In this document: piece by piece, positions 11,134-23,190 of the stretch
Layout of the letters: each line of letters begins with the position of its first letter
How positions within the stretch are numbered: position 1 is the stretch's first letter
Source of the DNA: Rhodosorus marinus
Taxonomy: Eukaryota > Rhodophyta > Stylonematophyceae > Stylonematales > Stylonemataceae
Length of the DNA: 64,000 bases
Reading direction: 5' to 3'
Assembly: GCA_029953675.1 (NCBI GenBank)
Contig: JAMWBK010000001.1
Coordinates: 1,153,001-1,217,000 of the forward strand
Notes under the pieces: generated by a model
The model's input: only the letters and a program-made list of their open reading frames with translations
Told to the model about the DNA's origin: nothing
Database searches by the model: none
Program-made: the position numbers and the translations under genes

Positions 11134-12345
11134 TGGACTTTACTAGCATAGCCTGAAGCGCTACGCAAGGCGTGAAGATGAACTAATAACGAGGGAGGGA
11201 AGCATGCAACCCCAGGCGCCGATGGCGCGCCTCGGAAAGCATGTCGCTGGAATATCGCCAAAGGGAGACACTTAAACGCCTCAAGAGCGCCAAATATTCA
11301 GTAGGATGCTCAGCAAAACATTTCCGCAACCACTCTAAACCCGACTTATCCACGTGACCAAAGCTTTCCACAATGAATGGCTGGAACCGGTGAGAGCGAC
11401 CCTCAGCGCAAGGCAGACTGGCCATGCTCTCAGCATACCGTCGTTCCTTAACTCTTCGAGGGGCTGAAGCCGCGGCCCCCCGGCGGCGGGCGGCTGCGGT
11501 GAGGTGGGCGCTGGCCACGGGGCAGGTAATCGCAAGGTCCACATATGTTGAGCGTCTGGCAGCAGCGTCGGAGACGAGGAGATCGGCTATACAACGGGGC
11601 GGTGCAGAGTCCGAGATGGATCTGGGCAGTTCCGACTCAACCTCAACCGTATGCCCTATCCGAGTCAAAAATTCGCTGAGGATGTACTTGAGGCGAGTGT
11701 GACGCCTCGTACGGAGACCTCGCAACAGTCCGCAGGAACCCAGGAAGTGGTAGCCACAAGCGTCAATCCGGCTCTCACATCCCTGACAGAAACACGGCCG
11801 ATTAGAGTGCCACGGAGCCTGTGGCAAACCGAGATAGATCCGTGCGGCAGAACGGAACTGGAAAGCATCGAGACGATGACTCAATGACGACGGTAGAGTG
11901 GTTAACCACAAGTGCGAGAGGTGGCCTCCCATGCCGCGGAGACGAGCGGCAGTGGTAGGCGGCGTGAGAGGAGAATTGAGCATGACTGTGTGAGCGGCAC
12001 TGTGTTGGCCCCAGGTGAGGCTATGTTGAATCACATCAGCGCGGGAGCTCCACAATCGGCTCAAACCCGGGTAGTCTGCAACAGGGGACCCGGGGCTAGC
12101 CTCTCCGTCATCGGCAAGAACTCGGTCGAGGGGACAATCCTCAATCGCTTCAGCTCGTCCCCATAACAGCTCCCTCCAGGAACGAAAGCGGGACCGATTT
12201 GCGTCCGGCACGGCGTTGCACCTCCTGAACGCGTGTTGAAGACCATCATAAATTGTCAAAAGCGGGGTTACGTTAGAAACAAAACCCCAATCCTCGACAA
12301 CAACTACTTTACGGACTTTACTAGCATTTCCGACTCCAGATTGAC
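11134..12345 (-). mobile_element. Family A copy inserted in family B ORF2, internally deleted
   Basis: Tail unit AGTAAAGTCC lies at the left edge, then the 3' UTR stem and an open frame 12259-11183 (358 aa) covering the end of the RT linker, the CCHC finger (CQGCESRIDACG), RTRRH and RLE (CIADLLVSD...YVDLAITCP). At about 12266 the sequence jumps to about 30 bp of the family A 5' UTR (the complement of TTGTCGAGGATTGGGG), followed by another tail-like AGTAAAGTCC. So most of the interior is missing while both termini survive. Flanking B sequence carries TTGAC on both sides (about 11128 and 12341), a possible short target duplication. Confidence 0.85.
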
Positions 12346-14035
12346 TTGCAGGTTAATCATCACAAATCGTTCTACTGGGGAGGTGTAGCTGCACAAGAGC
12401 AGTAGGTACCTGCGTCGTTCCAGGATATTTGGAGACCGGATGGTTTTGTCTACTTAGGCATCCCCTACGGGTCGCCGTCCTTCGTTGAAGGCGAGTTGCT
12501 GCAGCTCCTCGGTAAGCACAGACAGCTGGTTGCAGAGCTTCGACGGCTACCTCCGGGCTTTCTCCAGTGCTCGTTGTTGCTGTTTCGGTATTGTTGCAGT
12601 CAGCGGTTAACCTATTGGCTCCGCTCACTTCCAACTCATTGGGGCGGTGGTTGGCCACTCGTGCGGATGCTGAAAGTTTCCGTGACCTTGGGTATTTTCT
12701 CGATGAAGAGCTGAGTGCTCTGTCGCGACCCACCTGTGATGTTGTGCGCGCCCAGGTAGGCCTCCCATTGCGATTGGGGGGACTGGGCCTCTGCAACCGT
12801 GTTGTGGTCCAACCCGCAGCCGCAGTAGGGGCCTGGGGAACCGCACTTCCCACTTTGAGCAGCTTGGGTATCTCAAAGTTCCGCAATTTGATGGCGAGCC
12901 TCTCGCGGGGTGTCTTGCTTCCCAGCGTACCGGAAAGCGCCCAAGACTTGTTTCTGGAGCTCCAAACCGCCCCGAATTCCTGTACTAGTCTCCCCGAAAC
13001 CGTTCAACCCCGTCTTCCTGACTGGCGAGCTGTATTTGACCGCTCTCGAGGCTCCGCCCCGGGGATTCGTCCTGCGCCTGAACCTGTTCTAGGGGAGATT
13101 GACCCAGTGGTTGCCGCAGAAGAAGAAGTTCCAGTTGATCCTCCTGATGATTCCCAGCGCCCTGGGAGCCGAGCTCAAGCACGCACGGATGCGCTGCAAA
13201 ATATCCTTTCTTGGGACTTGCACCGTGCTGCATGGCCGACTCCTCGCGCAGATGGTCTCATCTTCTCGCGCTCGCGCCCGCCTACGTAGTCTTGGAGGGG
13301 TTATTAGCTCTCAGTGGCTCATGACCGTACCAGCCTTTCCGCCACTCACACTGTCGGATTTCGAAGTGCGTACTTCACTGCGCTTATACCTCGGCTTACA
13401 TCAGCCCCCTTGGCCGTACGAGATGGGTTCGTCGTGCCCTCTCTGCTCTCAGACTGAAGACAACGCAGATTTTGGCGCCCACCTGCTCGCTAGTTGCCCG
13501 GCGGTGAAAGGTGCTCGAACCCGCCGCCATACACGGATCTTGAACCTGTTATACCGGGAACTTCGGCCTATAGTCCGGCAAGCCGGTCTGGAAATCGAAC
13601 GTGAGAGACCTTTACCCGTCGCGGACTTTCAAAATGATGAACGCCGTGTAGCCGACCTGGTGATCACCTGTGACGACAGCCGCCGTACCACATACGTTGA
13701 TCTTGCTGTTCCTAACCTTCAAGCTAGTCGTTATCTCCCGGCTGCGGGGGAGCGCCGTGGATTCGCCGCCGCCAGCATGAGACGCCGCAAAGAGATCAAA
13801 TACGCGGGGGCTTTGTCTTCCCCTGGTGTTCGTGCTTCGGCACTAGCCATCGCTTGGTACCCCTGATCATTGAGTGCTTTGGGTTCATGGACTCTGTTGG
13901 TTCTCGCTGGCTTTGGGAGTTGTTCCGCGAACGCCCTGACCGTCTTCAATCGTTGTTTACCCGCTTAAGTTTCCTGCTGTGGCGCATGAATGCCGCTTTG
14001 ATGTTGGAGGCGCGAGTTCTTCGCCGCACTTAGTC
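12346..14035 (+). pseudogene. Family B ORF2, thumb, CCHC finger and endonuclease part
   Basis: Resumes the RT connection domain (EVNHHKSFYWGG equivalent), QVGLPLRLGGLGLCN, then the finger CPLCSQTEDNADFGAHLLAS-C, ARTRRHTRILN, and the RLE core RVADLVITCDDSRRTTYVDLAVP. Ends VLRRT. Compared with the 49 kb copy, two bases are missing near 13233 and two near 13848, so three frames are used. The CCHC plus R-x-R-R-H plus AD...VDL order is the known arrangement of restriction-like endonuclease (R2/R4-type and Utopia-type) non-LTR elements. Confidence 0.85.
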
Positions 14036-14085
14036 TTTTTTTCCCCCCCGGGGTTTTTTTTTTCAGCCTCCGATTAAACCATTCG
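14036..14085 (+). other. Family B 3' UTR with CCCC/GGGG hairpin between T runs
   Basis: TTTTTTTCCCCCCCCGGGGTTTTTTTTTT is followed by AGCCTCCGATTAAACCATTC. The same layout occurs at 48782-48840, 55025-55095 and, on minus, 49414-49465, with the palindrome kept although its length varies (CCCCTCGGGG, CCCCTCGGCTCGGGG). Confidence 0.7.
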
Positions 14086-14177
14086 TTTCGTAATGGTGGT
14101 CGGTATGAAGCAAATATTCTCAAAAAACATCAAACAAAACGTACCAAATCTGTCTTGGATTGCTCTATATTGACGGA

Positions 14178-14206
14178 TACTAGTACATGTGTGGGATGTA
14201 CTAGTA
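14178..14206. repeat. Perfect 11-bp inverted repeat, 7-bp loop
   Basis: TACTAGTACAT, loop GTGTGGG, ATGTACTAGTA. The surrounding 14086-14700 shows no gene. Confidence 0.85.
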
Positions 14207-14699
14207 CAATTCTTTCTCTTGGCGGTGCAGATGTTCTCCAGGAGATGTAGCCAGAATCGATCGAGGGGGGATTGGTGGATGCGCTTGTAAGGGTCTGCTC
14301 TGGGCGTTTGACTTCCTGGGGTCGGTGACCTAATTGATCCATTGCAAAAGTTCTCCCCTCGTAAAGATTCCTGATATCTAGGTACAAGTTTGACATGAGT
14401 TGGCTACGCGGTCGAAGGCGAGGTTTCTTCCTAGCGAACGACATCTTAGCCAAAGTGCCTCAGTAGAATCCCAACAACGCACAGTAGCAGATGAGGTTGC
14501 GCCTTTTGCATACAACGATTGTTGACGTAAATCTTATTGCATCTCTTTTTTTATTCCGTTTCCTTGTTAAGTTTTTTTTTTGTCAGCGACATAGGACGCT
14601 GTGGGTGTGAGTTTTAGCGCCCGATGATCTCCCTCTTCTCTTCCCTATGCTTCAACCTTGCTAGCAGGAACACTATGTACACGATGGATGAATTTACTA

Positions 14700-14975
14700 G
14701 CATATATACCTTCGTTCCTTCAGTCGGCGAGGTACAGGAGCTGCTGGCCCCGGCGGAGAGCGGCAGAAGGGAGATGGGTGCTTCACATAGGGCAAGTGAC
14801 AGCGATGTCCACAAATTCTGAGCGTCTGGCGGCTGCCTCCGATACCAAGCGATCTACGATGCAACGCTGGCGCATGGTGGCCGAGGTTGATCGGGACAGT
14901 TCCGATTCACCCTCAACCGCGTGGCCAACTCTGTTCAAATGTTCACTCAGGATGTACTCACCAAAAATTGGCTAG
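14700..14975 (-). pseudogene. Old family A-like endonuclease fragment
   Basis: Plus-strand text such as GAGCGTCTGGCGGCTGCCTC and CAACCGCGTGGCCAACTCTG aligns with the complement of the RLE part of family A (YVDLAITCP, VEVESELPR regions), but with many substitutions and indels. It is much more diverged than the other A copies and has no tail. Confidence 0.7.
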
Positions 14976-15328
14976 TTGCGTTGATCAAACGACTCGGTAT
15001 GGACAATGGATCCCTGTTGCCAAAGGGCCGAGGGCGCGTGTTGAAAGGTTCAGGGTATGCGAACTTCACCACAGCGGTGATGGAGGGTCGACATTTTCCA
15101 TTGTATTAGCGGCTTCGAACATTAAGAGTGCTTAGTGAATGCATTTCGTGCAATTGTAGGTGCTCAGGCATGTTAGGGACAGCCAAGATTCCAACAACCG
15201 GGATGAATTTACAACGTATTTTTAATATCAATGCTCGTACCTAAGAACCTAAAATAGTTTTTGTACCGTGTTTTTCCCCAAGAAGAGCCTCCGTCGTCCT
15301 CTCCGTTGCTGAGCAGTATTGCTGGCGA

Positions 15329-16723
15329 TCAGGGCTTGGGCAAGACAATGATTCCCAGACACTTTGCCCTGATGAAAGCGCCGAAATCGGGTGACCTGAT
15401 GGTGAAGGTATTGCCGAAGATGCCCTTGTACTGGAGAACCAGCTGACTGTACACGGCCTTCTCTGACAACGGCGCTCCCTTGATGACGTGTGAGATGGCT
15501 GGGGAGACCGTTCCTGCCAACAGGTACGACCACTTGACGGTTTCGCTCGAATCGCCGTCGGAAAAGTCGATTCTCGCGTCGATAGAGACCGGACCGGCGA
15601 CCGAGAACTTGGCGGTGAAGGGGAACGAGTATGAGCAGAATTTGGCAACAGTGGCGTCGTCCGGGGAGAAGGAAATGAGCTTGACGTAGCTGTGGTCGAC
15701 CCACTTTCGGTACCTCGTTTTCATGCACAGGTAACCTCTCCTGCTGTAGTACCAGCTCTTGACTCTCAGGCTCGACTTGACCCACTTCTCTACGTCCTTG
15801 GACTTGGGAGGCTTGGGATAATTGAAGCTCAGCGCTCGTTTATGGTAGTACTCTGTGAGCTCCTTGAGGATTCTCTGGTTGAGCTTCTTCATAACCAGCT
15901 TCTGGAACGTCTCCTTCTTAATCTGAGAGATCAGGACGTCTTCCATGGCATCCTTAATCCTCGAGGTGTAGGCTGAAATACCACCGCCAAGGATCAAGTC
16001 GGTGTTTGCGACAATCCACGGGTGCAAGCTAATGTTGAAATCAAAGTCAACGAAGGAGTAGGTGAGAAGTCCCTCGTATCCGTCCTTGGGGTCGGTATTG
16101 ATCTTCATGTAGATGCGGGTAACAATGTTCTTCATCTGACCAGTGTACTTCTGCTTGTTCTTGGAGCACGGCTTCTTCTTCTTCTTGTCGGTGCAACCCA
16201 ATCGGAACTCCTTGCCGTTCGTCTCCGAGTCGATGGTGACCACGACATGGGCGTCGCCACTTCCAAGGTTCACGACGGCGATGGAGACTTCATCGCTTCG
16301 AATGTCGTCGAGGTAGCCCTCATAGTACTCCTTGACGGAAAGCGGAAACAGCGGGATTTTCTCCTCCTCGGTCGCAGGCAAGTTAATCAGCTTCTTCTTC
16401 CCGTCAGGCATCTGGAAGTAGCTCCCATTCTTATCCAGAAACTTCTTGTTCAAGCCACGCCACTTGCCGTAGTTGTCCAGACGGAGCTTAATGTTCTTCA
16501 GCTTCTTCAAGTCGGCGCGCACTTTGTTCACCGGGATGCACACCGTATCTTCGACGTACGGATAGATCGGAATCGGAATCTGCGGGGGCACGAGGATATC
16601 CGGTGGAAAGACCACCTTCTCCAACACGCGCTCCGACGTCTCCGACCCGCCAACTGCAACCGACGTCACATTGGACACCAGCGCTGCCGCAAACGCCAAC
16701 AAAACAAACACGAACCTCGCCAT
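15329..16723 (-). CDS. Secreted protein of unknown family, 464 aa
   Basis: A single open frame. Residues 1-24 (MARFVFVLLAFAAALVSNVTS) form a clear signal peptide, and the rest has no further obvious membrane segment. Features: Pro-rich stretch PPDILVPPQIPIPIYPY after the signal, a Lys-rich segment with two Cys (GCTDKKKKKPC), an amphipathic helical region rich in Lys/Ile/Leu at about 275-320, Tyr/Arg/Trp-rich SWYYSRRGYLCMKTRYRKWV, and a hydrophobic C-terminus (CLGIIVLPKP). I do not recognise a family. A TATA box lies 92 bp upstream. The long plus-strand frame over the same bases (16022-16756) is an antisense shadow. Likely secreted or vacuolar; the function is not inferred. Confidence 0.8.
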   Translation of the reverse strand: MARFVFVLLAFAAALVSNVTSVAVGGSETSERVLEKVVFPPDILVPPQIPIPIYPYVEDTVCIPVNKVRADLKKLKNIKLRLDNYGKWRGLNKKFLDKNGSYFQMPDGKKKLINLPATEEEKIPLFPLSVKEYYEGYLDDIRSDEVSIAVVNLGSGDAHVVVTIDSETNGKEFRLGCTDKKKKKPCSKNKQKYTGQMKNIVTRIYMKINTDPKDGYEGLLTYSFVDFDFNISLHPWIVANTDLILGGGISAYTSRIKDAMEDVLISQIKKETFQKLVMKKLNQRILKELTEYYHKRALSFNYPKPPKSKDVEKWVKSSLRVKSWYYSRRGYLCMKTRYRKWVDHSYVKLISFSPDDATVAKFCSYSFPFTAKFSVAGPVSIDARIDFSDGDSSETVKWSYLLAGTVSPAISHVIKGAPLSEKAVYSQLVLQYKGIFGNTFTIRSPDFGAFIRAKCLGIIVLPKP

Positions 16724-16814
16724 CGTCTTCAGCTCTTCCTAGTTAAGAATCACTAGTCACTTGCCTCCTTCTCGCCCAACCTCCCATTCACAAGCTAGCA
16801 TCCCATTCCACAGG

Positions 16815-16821
16815 TTATATA
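16815..16821 (-). promoter_or_regulatory. TATA box of the 464-aa secreted protein gene
   Basis: TATATAA on the minus strand, 92 bp before the ATG at 16723. Equivalent boxes sit before three other secreted-protein genes in the window. Confidence 0.65.
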
Positions 16822-16829
16822 TCCATCGC

Positions 16830-18950
16830 CGGCTCAAGTCAACCAGCTGACAAATCACCACCACACTATCCGGGTGGCAAAAAGGCTAAAACCCGAACAT
16901 AATCCCCCTCTAATCCCCCCCTCCGGGGCACCATCACAAACACCCCACGAGATAGAAAAATTTGGCTTTCACTCACCAACCTGAAAACGACGCTAAACCA
17001 TCGCTGCTGTCAAAATGCTTAGCCACTTCCGGTTGTTTTTGCTCATCGTCTTCGGGAAACTATGGAAACAAAAGGGACTAAAAAAAAAGAAAGAGAGAAT
17101 ACTTTTCACCCAGTGAAACAAAACAACTTCCATTTTATCCTTTAGTTTAATTTTTCTCACTGCTCTTTCAAAACGGTAGGTTCAAGAGGGCTTATTTTTA
17201 TTATAATATATCCATATATGCCACGTGTCTTTAGTGGCGAATTGTGAGGTTGATCTTTTTTAATTTATAGATATATTTTTGTCTACAAATGGATTTTGTT
17301 AATGTAATTTCGATGGTTTTGATTTTTATTCTTATTTTATAGAGAGTTTGAACGGGGACGGGGGGGTTAGGGTAGAATCTTTTGAAGGTGCGGTTTTGGG
17401 GGGGAGGGTAAGGGGGGTGACAGATACGTTAGTTCTGTGTACTGTTCTGTACTGTTGCATGTTTTTGGGAAATGCCGACGACTATTTGAAGGGCTCTTGA
17501 CCGCACTGAGGACGATTTACACTCTAAAATAATACACCCTAATGCACTAATAAACCTGGGGCTGAACAGGGAATCCTGTCTCTAGGTACGCATGGCCCCG
17601 CAATAACGTGTGATTGTCAAGAAATAGTTAGTACCAGTTATGGGGTTTCAATGCGCTTGCATGCAGGAGTCCCACTACGACGGTCGGTTTGCGACAGAGC
17701 ATCTGCATCATCGCAGCTCTGCTTACTACAAGTCATCGGTTTTCTCAAATTCCCGGCCTGACTACCCGTTGAAGGTTTTGGACTACTTGAGCCCGTGGCC
17801 AACCCAATCCTGATCCCATTTCGTGAATCCCAGAATTTTCTCGCTCACTACCATTGGGAACAGACCGTACTCTTTAACCTCGTCGAGGGCGACCCTATCC
17901 TCGTTAGCAGCACCTCGACTCCTGCTATCTAAGACGTCGAACATCGCCCATCAACACAACCCTTCAGCGCCTCGAAGCCACCGTTAGTAAACTCATGCAC
18001 GTGGTCACTTACCAACAACTCTTCATCCTATAATCGTCAACGAAAGCCTACCCCCATTTCCGCCCTTTCCCCCCCCGCCCCCTTCCTTCGTTCTGCAACA
18101 GAAATATGTCATATTCTAGTCTAAAAGGAAACCATAAAAAAAACTACCTCTCTCACAATATTTTAAAGAAACTCTACAAAATAATTAAACAAAAACAAAA
18201 TCTTGGGGTTAATCTTCCCAAAAAGAGCTTCCAATTTTTCGTCGTTGATACTGTAAAATACTATAAATATTCTATAAAACAGATTTTGCCACTTGACTGA
18301 CACTAGATTCACCAATCAGAGAAATGATCCGCTTCGTAGTGGTTAAAAATACTTCTATTTGAATTTATTGCATACGGATCAAATCTCGGATCGGGGGAGT
18401 TGTCATCTGTCAGCAAAAAACTGTATTTAATCGATCCGGGTGTTTGTTGTATAAACAATGAAAATTATGAAGATACTCGCAATACTTCATAAATAATATT
18501 CTATATGAATATATTGTCTATGAAAATATATTATTTATAGAATGACTGCTCCCCTCCACGCAATCAAATCATACCAATCGTTTTGATCCTCTAAATATTT
18601 CCATATTTTCAAGATCGCTCAAAAAGGATATCGAATTTAGAGGCGAATTTTCGCGGCACGCTCTAGTCTACATTCATATTATGAAAACTTCCAAGCCAGT
18701 TTCCAAAATCTGAAACAAAATTTCATAAAAAGACAATACATATTACTAATAAAATATATTTCTAGAGGGATACCAGTGAACTTACCAATGAAAACCTGAC
18801 AATCAACAAAATATAGTATTTTATGGCTATCCAATAAAGATGCAACCCGAATTGTGTATATAATTAATTTAATGTGTTTGATGGGGTAGAATATTTGGAT
18901 ATATGAATGAACTCTGTGTTTGAATATTGGTTAAAATATTATGGTCTAGG
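16830..18950. other. AT-rich intergenic, no recognisable gene
   Basis: No frame with family signal. Contains an 11-bp inverted repeat ATAAATAATAT (18489-18499) and ATATTATTTAT (18528-18538) within very AT-rich sequence, and G-rich (17350-17410) and C-rich (18060-18085) patches. Confidence 0.5.
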
Positions 18951-20743
18951 TTAGTTCAGTAGAATAGAAGAGGATTGAGGACAGAGGGAGAGGGGGAAGA
19001 GGTTCTTTGTAGGGGCTGAGGTGGCTGACGGCGGCGAAGGGGGAGCCCTTTTATTTTTGTTTTTTTTTGTTTTTGGTGGGGTGGGATGGTGTGGGAGATG
19101 TTGAAAAGCTTCGTTTTCCCGTCCCGGCAGCCCCCGCGCTTGCGGGGGAGATGACATTTCGTAGCCTGGTGAATGCTACTCGCCGACAGCAGGGATGGCG
19201 GGGGTTCGTTTGGGAGGGGAGGAATGGGGTGTTGATTTCTGGTTGCATTGGCTGTGTTGACGTGGGCGGAGTGGCGGTATATGTAGAACGGCGGTCTCGT
19301 CTTTTGAATTGTTGAGTTGGACTTTACTTTGAGACGTGGGGGCACAGACAAACCCTGCGTGGAGGAGCCAATAGACCCGATTTGATAGTGATAGTGACCG
19401 CGACATCTGCCTTTCCCGTTCAGTTGGTGCTCAGAACCCATGAGATCTCGAGGGACTCTTTCGCCTCGTACTGCGACGTTGTTGAGTAGATTGATTCACT
19501 GATGCGGCCATGCCATGTCGGGAGCGAACAGACTTACGTGGTGCGCCTCTCTGGTGATGAACTGACGAGAGCACGATTTGCTGTTTGAGCCGCATGACAT
19601 TGGTATTGCCTGCTACTGCTCAGCTGAATCGTCCGTTGCATGCTTGTGTGTATCTGTGTCAACGAGTCTGTGTTCGGGAGGAAGTTTTGGGTCCGTTAAT
19701 TTCATCAGGAGAAAGTCAGATTTCGCATAGACTCCCGCATGGTGATGCTCTGACCCAAAACTAGCCTCTGCTTTTATGCCGCCTCGGCGTGAAATTTGAT
19801 ATTCTCGAGTGCGTCTACAGACCAAGACTTGGCTTGTATTGCAAGGACAGTCGACACCGCATGGACTAACAATAGACTGAATGGCAGTGGTTATCGCGAC
19901 TAGGTTTCCGACGCATAAGAAAATGTCACAGACCCTCTGTTTCGAGACTTGAGCTCACGCATCCGCCAGCTAACCATTATTCTTGTCCTGTGAGCCATTT
20001 AGATAAGTCCTTCAAATCTCTAGATCTGAAACGTCCCAGGAAATGCTCTACCATTCACAGATCCAGATCGAACTATACTATAACCGTTCCTCTTCAAGGA
20101 ACTTGTTGACCATCTTGACATTGGTCGTAATCAAGCTCTCTGTGCACGGCTTATTACTGGTTGCAAGTGGTCGTCGTGCGTTGGGACGAGGCTGCAGTCC
20201 TGGTACACTCGAATGCGCAACTTGTGCAGATCTATGTACCTAAAAGCTAGAAACTTGAATTTCAGGGAAACGCTCTTCGCTTTCTTGGACTCGGCAGGCA
20301 GACATCGGCGCGGCCTCGGTAAACTTTGCGTCGTGCGCAACCTTCGTTTTCTCATAACTCCTCACCCGCACGCTCTTGCACATGTTCACCCGGCAGGTTA
20401 GCGCCTTCTTCCTCCCACTTAAATCCTTAGAATTTCCTCTGATCTATCGACGCTTACCATACGAGAAACAATCAGCAGCTACAGCCCTAGCTCCGGCTTC
20501 GGCCAGACCAGAGCCATCGCCCCACCGACTATGAGCAGCAGAAGCCGCTCTTGCGCGCGGGTGGCGAGGTATGAAAAAACGGGAATCATCAGGTTTGCGC
20601 ACAACGGGAAGTTTAGGACGGAGACCAAAACTTCCCGTTGTGGGCAAACCTGAGGATACCCTTGGACCTTAGTCACCTTTTGCTTCAAGTCTATCATCTA
20701 CGTCGAAGACTCAACTTCCACTTAAATACCGAAGCTAGCCTCG
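18951..20743. other. Intergenic, no recognised gene
   Basis: Short frames on both strands; none has a recognisable domain. The minus frame 20697-20479 contains a hydrophobic run (LLLLIVGGAMALVWP) that might be an exon remnant, but no splice context supports it. Confidence 0.4.
20590..20652. repeat. 25-bp inverted repeat, one mismatch, 13-bp loop
   Basis: Left arm 20590-20614 (CAGGTTTGCGCACAACGGGA..), right arm 20628-20652 (..TCCCGTTGTGGGCAAACCTG). The single mismatch is C versus G in the middle. It lies about 90 bp upstream of a family A fragment. Confidence 0.9.
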
Positions 20744-22525
20744 GTAGCTGACTTCCGTAACGCGTTCAACAGCGTCTCGCGGACGCATGCTTTGGAGGTG
20801 ATTCGCAGGGTATTCCCGGAGGCGTGGCCGTTTCTGTCCGGTATTTACGGAGGAGGGAGCTTCCCTTACTTGACAACGCAGGGCTCTGTTTTTGCAGCAC
20901 GTACTGGCGTTCAACAGGGTGATCCTTGCGGGCCGGTACTTCACGCATGTGCCTTGCAGCTCGTGCTCCAGCGACTGGCGGCTGAGGTGTCGGAGCTTCG
21001 CATATGTGCCTACCATGACGACGTGACGTTGCTGGGCACTCCTGAGCACTTGGCTCGGGGACTGACCCAGATCGAAGCACTCGCACGTGGAGTAGGTCTA
21101 ACCGTGGAACCCGAAAAATTCCGTTTCTTCGGCCGGCTCGCGTGAAGTTTCGAGGGGCTCCCTACCACCTAGTCTCCGAGCCTTTGGTGAACATGTGGGG
21201 CTCGAGCACCATGGCGTCGGTTTGGGGAGTGACAACTTTGTCCAAGACTCTTGCGAACGAGTTTTAACGCGCCATAAGCAGCTCACCGACGCCATTGAGC
21301 GCCTACCGGATAGCATGCTCCAATCGGCCTACCTGCTCTCCCGCTTTTGTGACGGCCCCCGACTGAATTGCGGGCTGCGAAGCCTTCCACCGCACGGGGG
21401 CTCTTGGATGGCATCCAAGGCGGACGAAGCGACTCTGAAGCACTGGGAAACGCTCCTGGATGAACCCCTGGATGAACCCCTGGATGCGTAAGCGGCTCTT
21501 GACAGGGACCTAATTCGTGGCCCCTACCTTTACGATTAGGCGGATTTGGAGTGGCCGACCGTGGACTTGTATGCTTGGCAGCGGCGGTCGGCTCCTGGGC
21601 AACCGCGCTTCGCACCTTGGTGAGTTTTTGGATGCGAAGTGCTTGCCTTTTGGCTAGAGCACTGACTAGTGAAGATCCCGTGACACTTCCGCCGCCGCTT
21701 TTGAGTATCGATGATGCTCTAGATCAGGCGTTCAGTAAGTGCAACGCCGTGCCGGACGAGAGTCGATCCAGATTTCGCTCCTGGAAGGAGCTGTTATGGG
21801 GACGAACTGAGGCGCTCGAGGACTCTTCCATAGACAGAGTACTCGCCGGCGAGGGGGAAGCTAGCCCCGGGTCACCGGTTGCCGATTACCCGGGTCTGAG
21901 CCGATTGTGGAGCTCGCGCACTGATGTGATTCAACATAGCCTCACCTGGGGCCAACACAGGGCCGCTCACGCAATCTTGCTCAACTCTCCACGCACACCG
22001 CCTACCACCGCCGCTCGCCTCCGCGGCATGGGAGGCCATCTTTCACATTTGTGGTTAACCACCCTGCCGTCATCACTGGGTCACCGTCTGGATGCCTTCC
22101 AGTTTCGCTCTGCCGCACGGATTTACCTGAGTTTGCCACAAGCTCCGTGGCACTCTAATCGGCCGTCTCTCTGTCAGGGATGTGAGAGTCGGATCGATGC
22201 TTGTGGTTACCATTTCTTAGGTTCATGCGGACTGTTGAGAGGTCTTCGTACGAGGCGTCACACTCCCTTCAAGTACATTCTCAGCGAATGCTCACTCGGG
22301 TAGGGCATACGGTTGAGGTGGAGTCGGAACTACCCAGATCGGTCTCGGATGGGGCACCGCCGCGCTGTATCGCAGATCTCCTCGTCTCCGATGCTGCCGC
22401 CAGACGCTCAGCATATATTAACCTCGCGAGTACATGCCCTGTGGCAAGCGCCCATCTAACGGCTGCCGCCCGCCGCAGGGGAGCAGCTGCTTCGGCCCTT
22501 CGCCGAGTGAAGGAACGACGGTATG
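20744..22525 (+). mobile_element. Family A fragment, truncated at both ends
   Basis: Starts at RT motif A (ADFRNAFNSVSRTHAL) and runs through motif B, YHDD (about 21018) and the LPLRLGG region to CCHC, RTRRHT and part of the RLE (CIADLLVSDAAARRSAYINLAS), where the acidic residue of the usual YVDL is replaced (YINL). It stops abruptly at KERRYAG with no 3' UTR or tail. Frame breaks occur near 21125, 21500 and 22295, and DEPLDEPLD shows a 12-bp duplication near 21466. Pseudogene. Confidence 0.88.
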
Positions 22526-23190
22526 CTGGGAAGGGAGGAGGGTGGGGAAGATGTGAACCGGTTGTTAGTCTCGGGTTATTGTGACGGAGTTCGTATTGGC
22601 TACTCGGGTGAAAAAGTCGTGACGGAAGGGGAAGGGCTTGCAACGAAACCCTGCAGCCTTCAGTCGGCAGTTACCTAACGCAACAAAGCTCACTCCAGGC
22701 GCTCTTGACATACCCAAAGCCCCTGTCCATGGATGTCATCTAAAGCCTAACGTCTATCTGAACGAACGAAATAGATCAAAGCGATCCCAGACTAATGAGA
22801 TCGTGTGAATGATTTATGGTTGGAGGAGATTGAGTTTGGTAGGTTGCTGGTGTGTGTGTGAAAAAGTCGAGGGCAAAGGGTGGGCGTCCAAAGCTTGGAA
22901 ACCAATAAGCACCAGCTGCTGTTGCTTTTTTTGGAAGGCGGATTCTGATCGTCATGTGAAAAACATACTGCGTGGATGGATACGAGAGCGGATCGAAGGA
23001 AGGGAGCCTTGGAGGGGTGAGACTATAAAAAGTTTAATCTCATCTGGGGATGGAGCTGTGTTATAAGGAGAACTGAGAGCGTGGCAGCGGCGAGGGGAGG
23101 CGGTGTGCCTTTGGTTGTTTTTTTTGCTCCGTGGGATGTAAGAAGTTATCGTACGGCTGGAACTAGTCGTAATTCAGACTAGTTCCATGG
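22526..23190. other. Intergenic, no recognised gene
   Basis: A frame at 22809-23066 (85 aa) has no signature. Region probably includes the promoter of the Cys-rich gene that follows. Confidence 0.4.

Larger units (their letters stand above)
8028..14085 (+). mobile_element. Family B non-LTR retrotransposon, near full length, interrupted by a family A insertion
   Basis: Order: 5' UTR (8028-8277), ORF1 (8278-9569), ORF2 first part (9562-11133), family A insertion on the minus strand (about 11134-12345), ORF2 remainder (12346-14035), 3' UTR with T runs around a CCCC/GGGG palindrome and the terminal AGCCTCCGATTAAACCATT. Compared with the copy at 49414-54147 it has frame-breaking indels in ORF1 (near 8350 and 9168) and ORF2 (near 13233 and 13848), plus a 123-bp in-frame duplication in the RT. 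It cannot make functional proteins. Confidence 0.9.

Noticed and set aside
14040-14070. T run, GC palindrome, T run as an intrinsic bacterial terminator or Pol III stop
   Set aside because: The window is eukaryotic and the structure is the recurrent 3' UTR of family B.
16022-16756. 244-aa plus-strand frame over the secreted-protein gene
   Set aside because: Antisense of a frame with a signal peptide and TATA; it has low-complexity Leu/Val/Arg-rich composition and no signature.
18489-18538. AT-rich inverted repeat as a MITE
   Set aside because: Only 11 bp in very AT-rich sequence; could be chance, with no flanking duplication.
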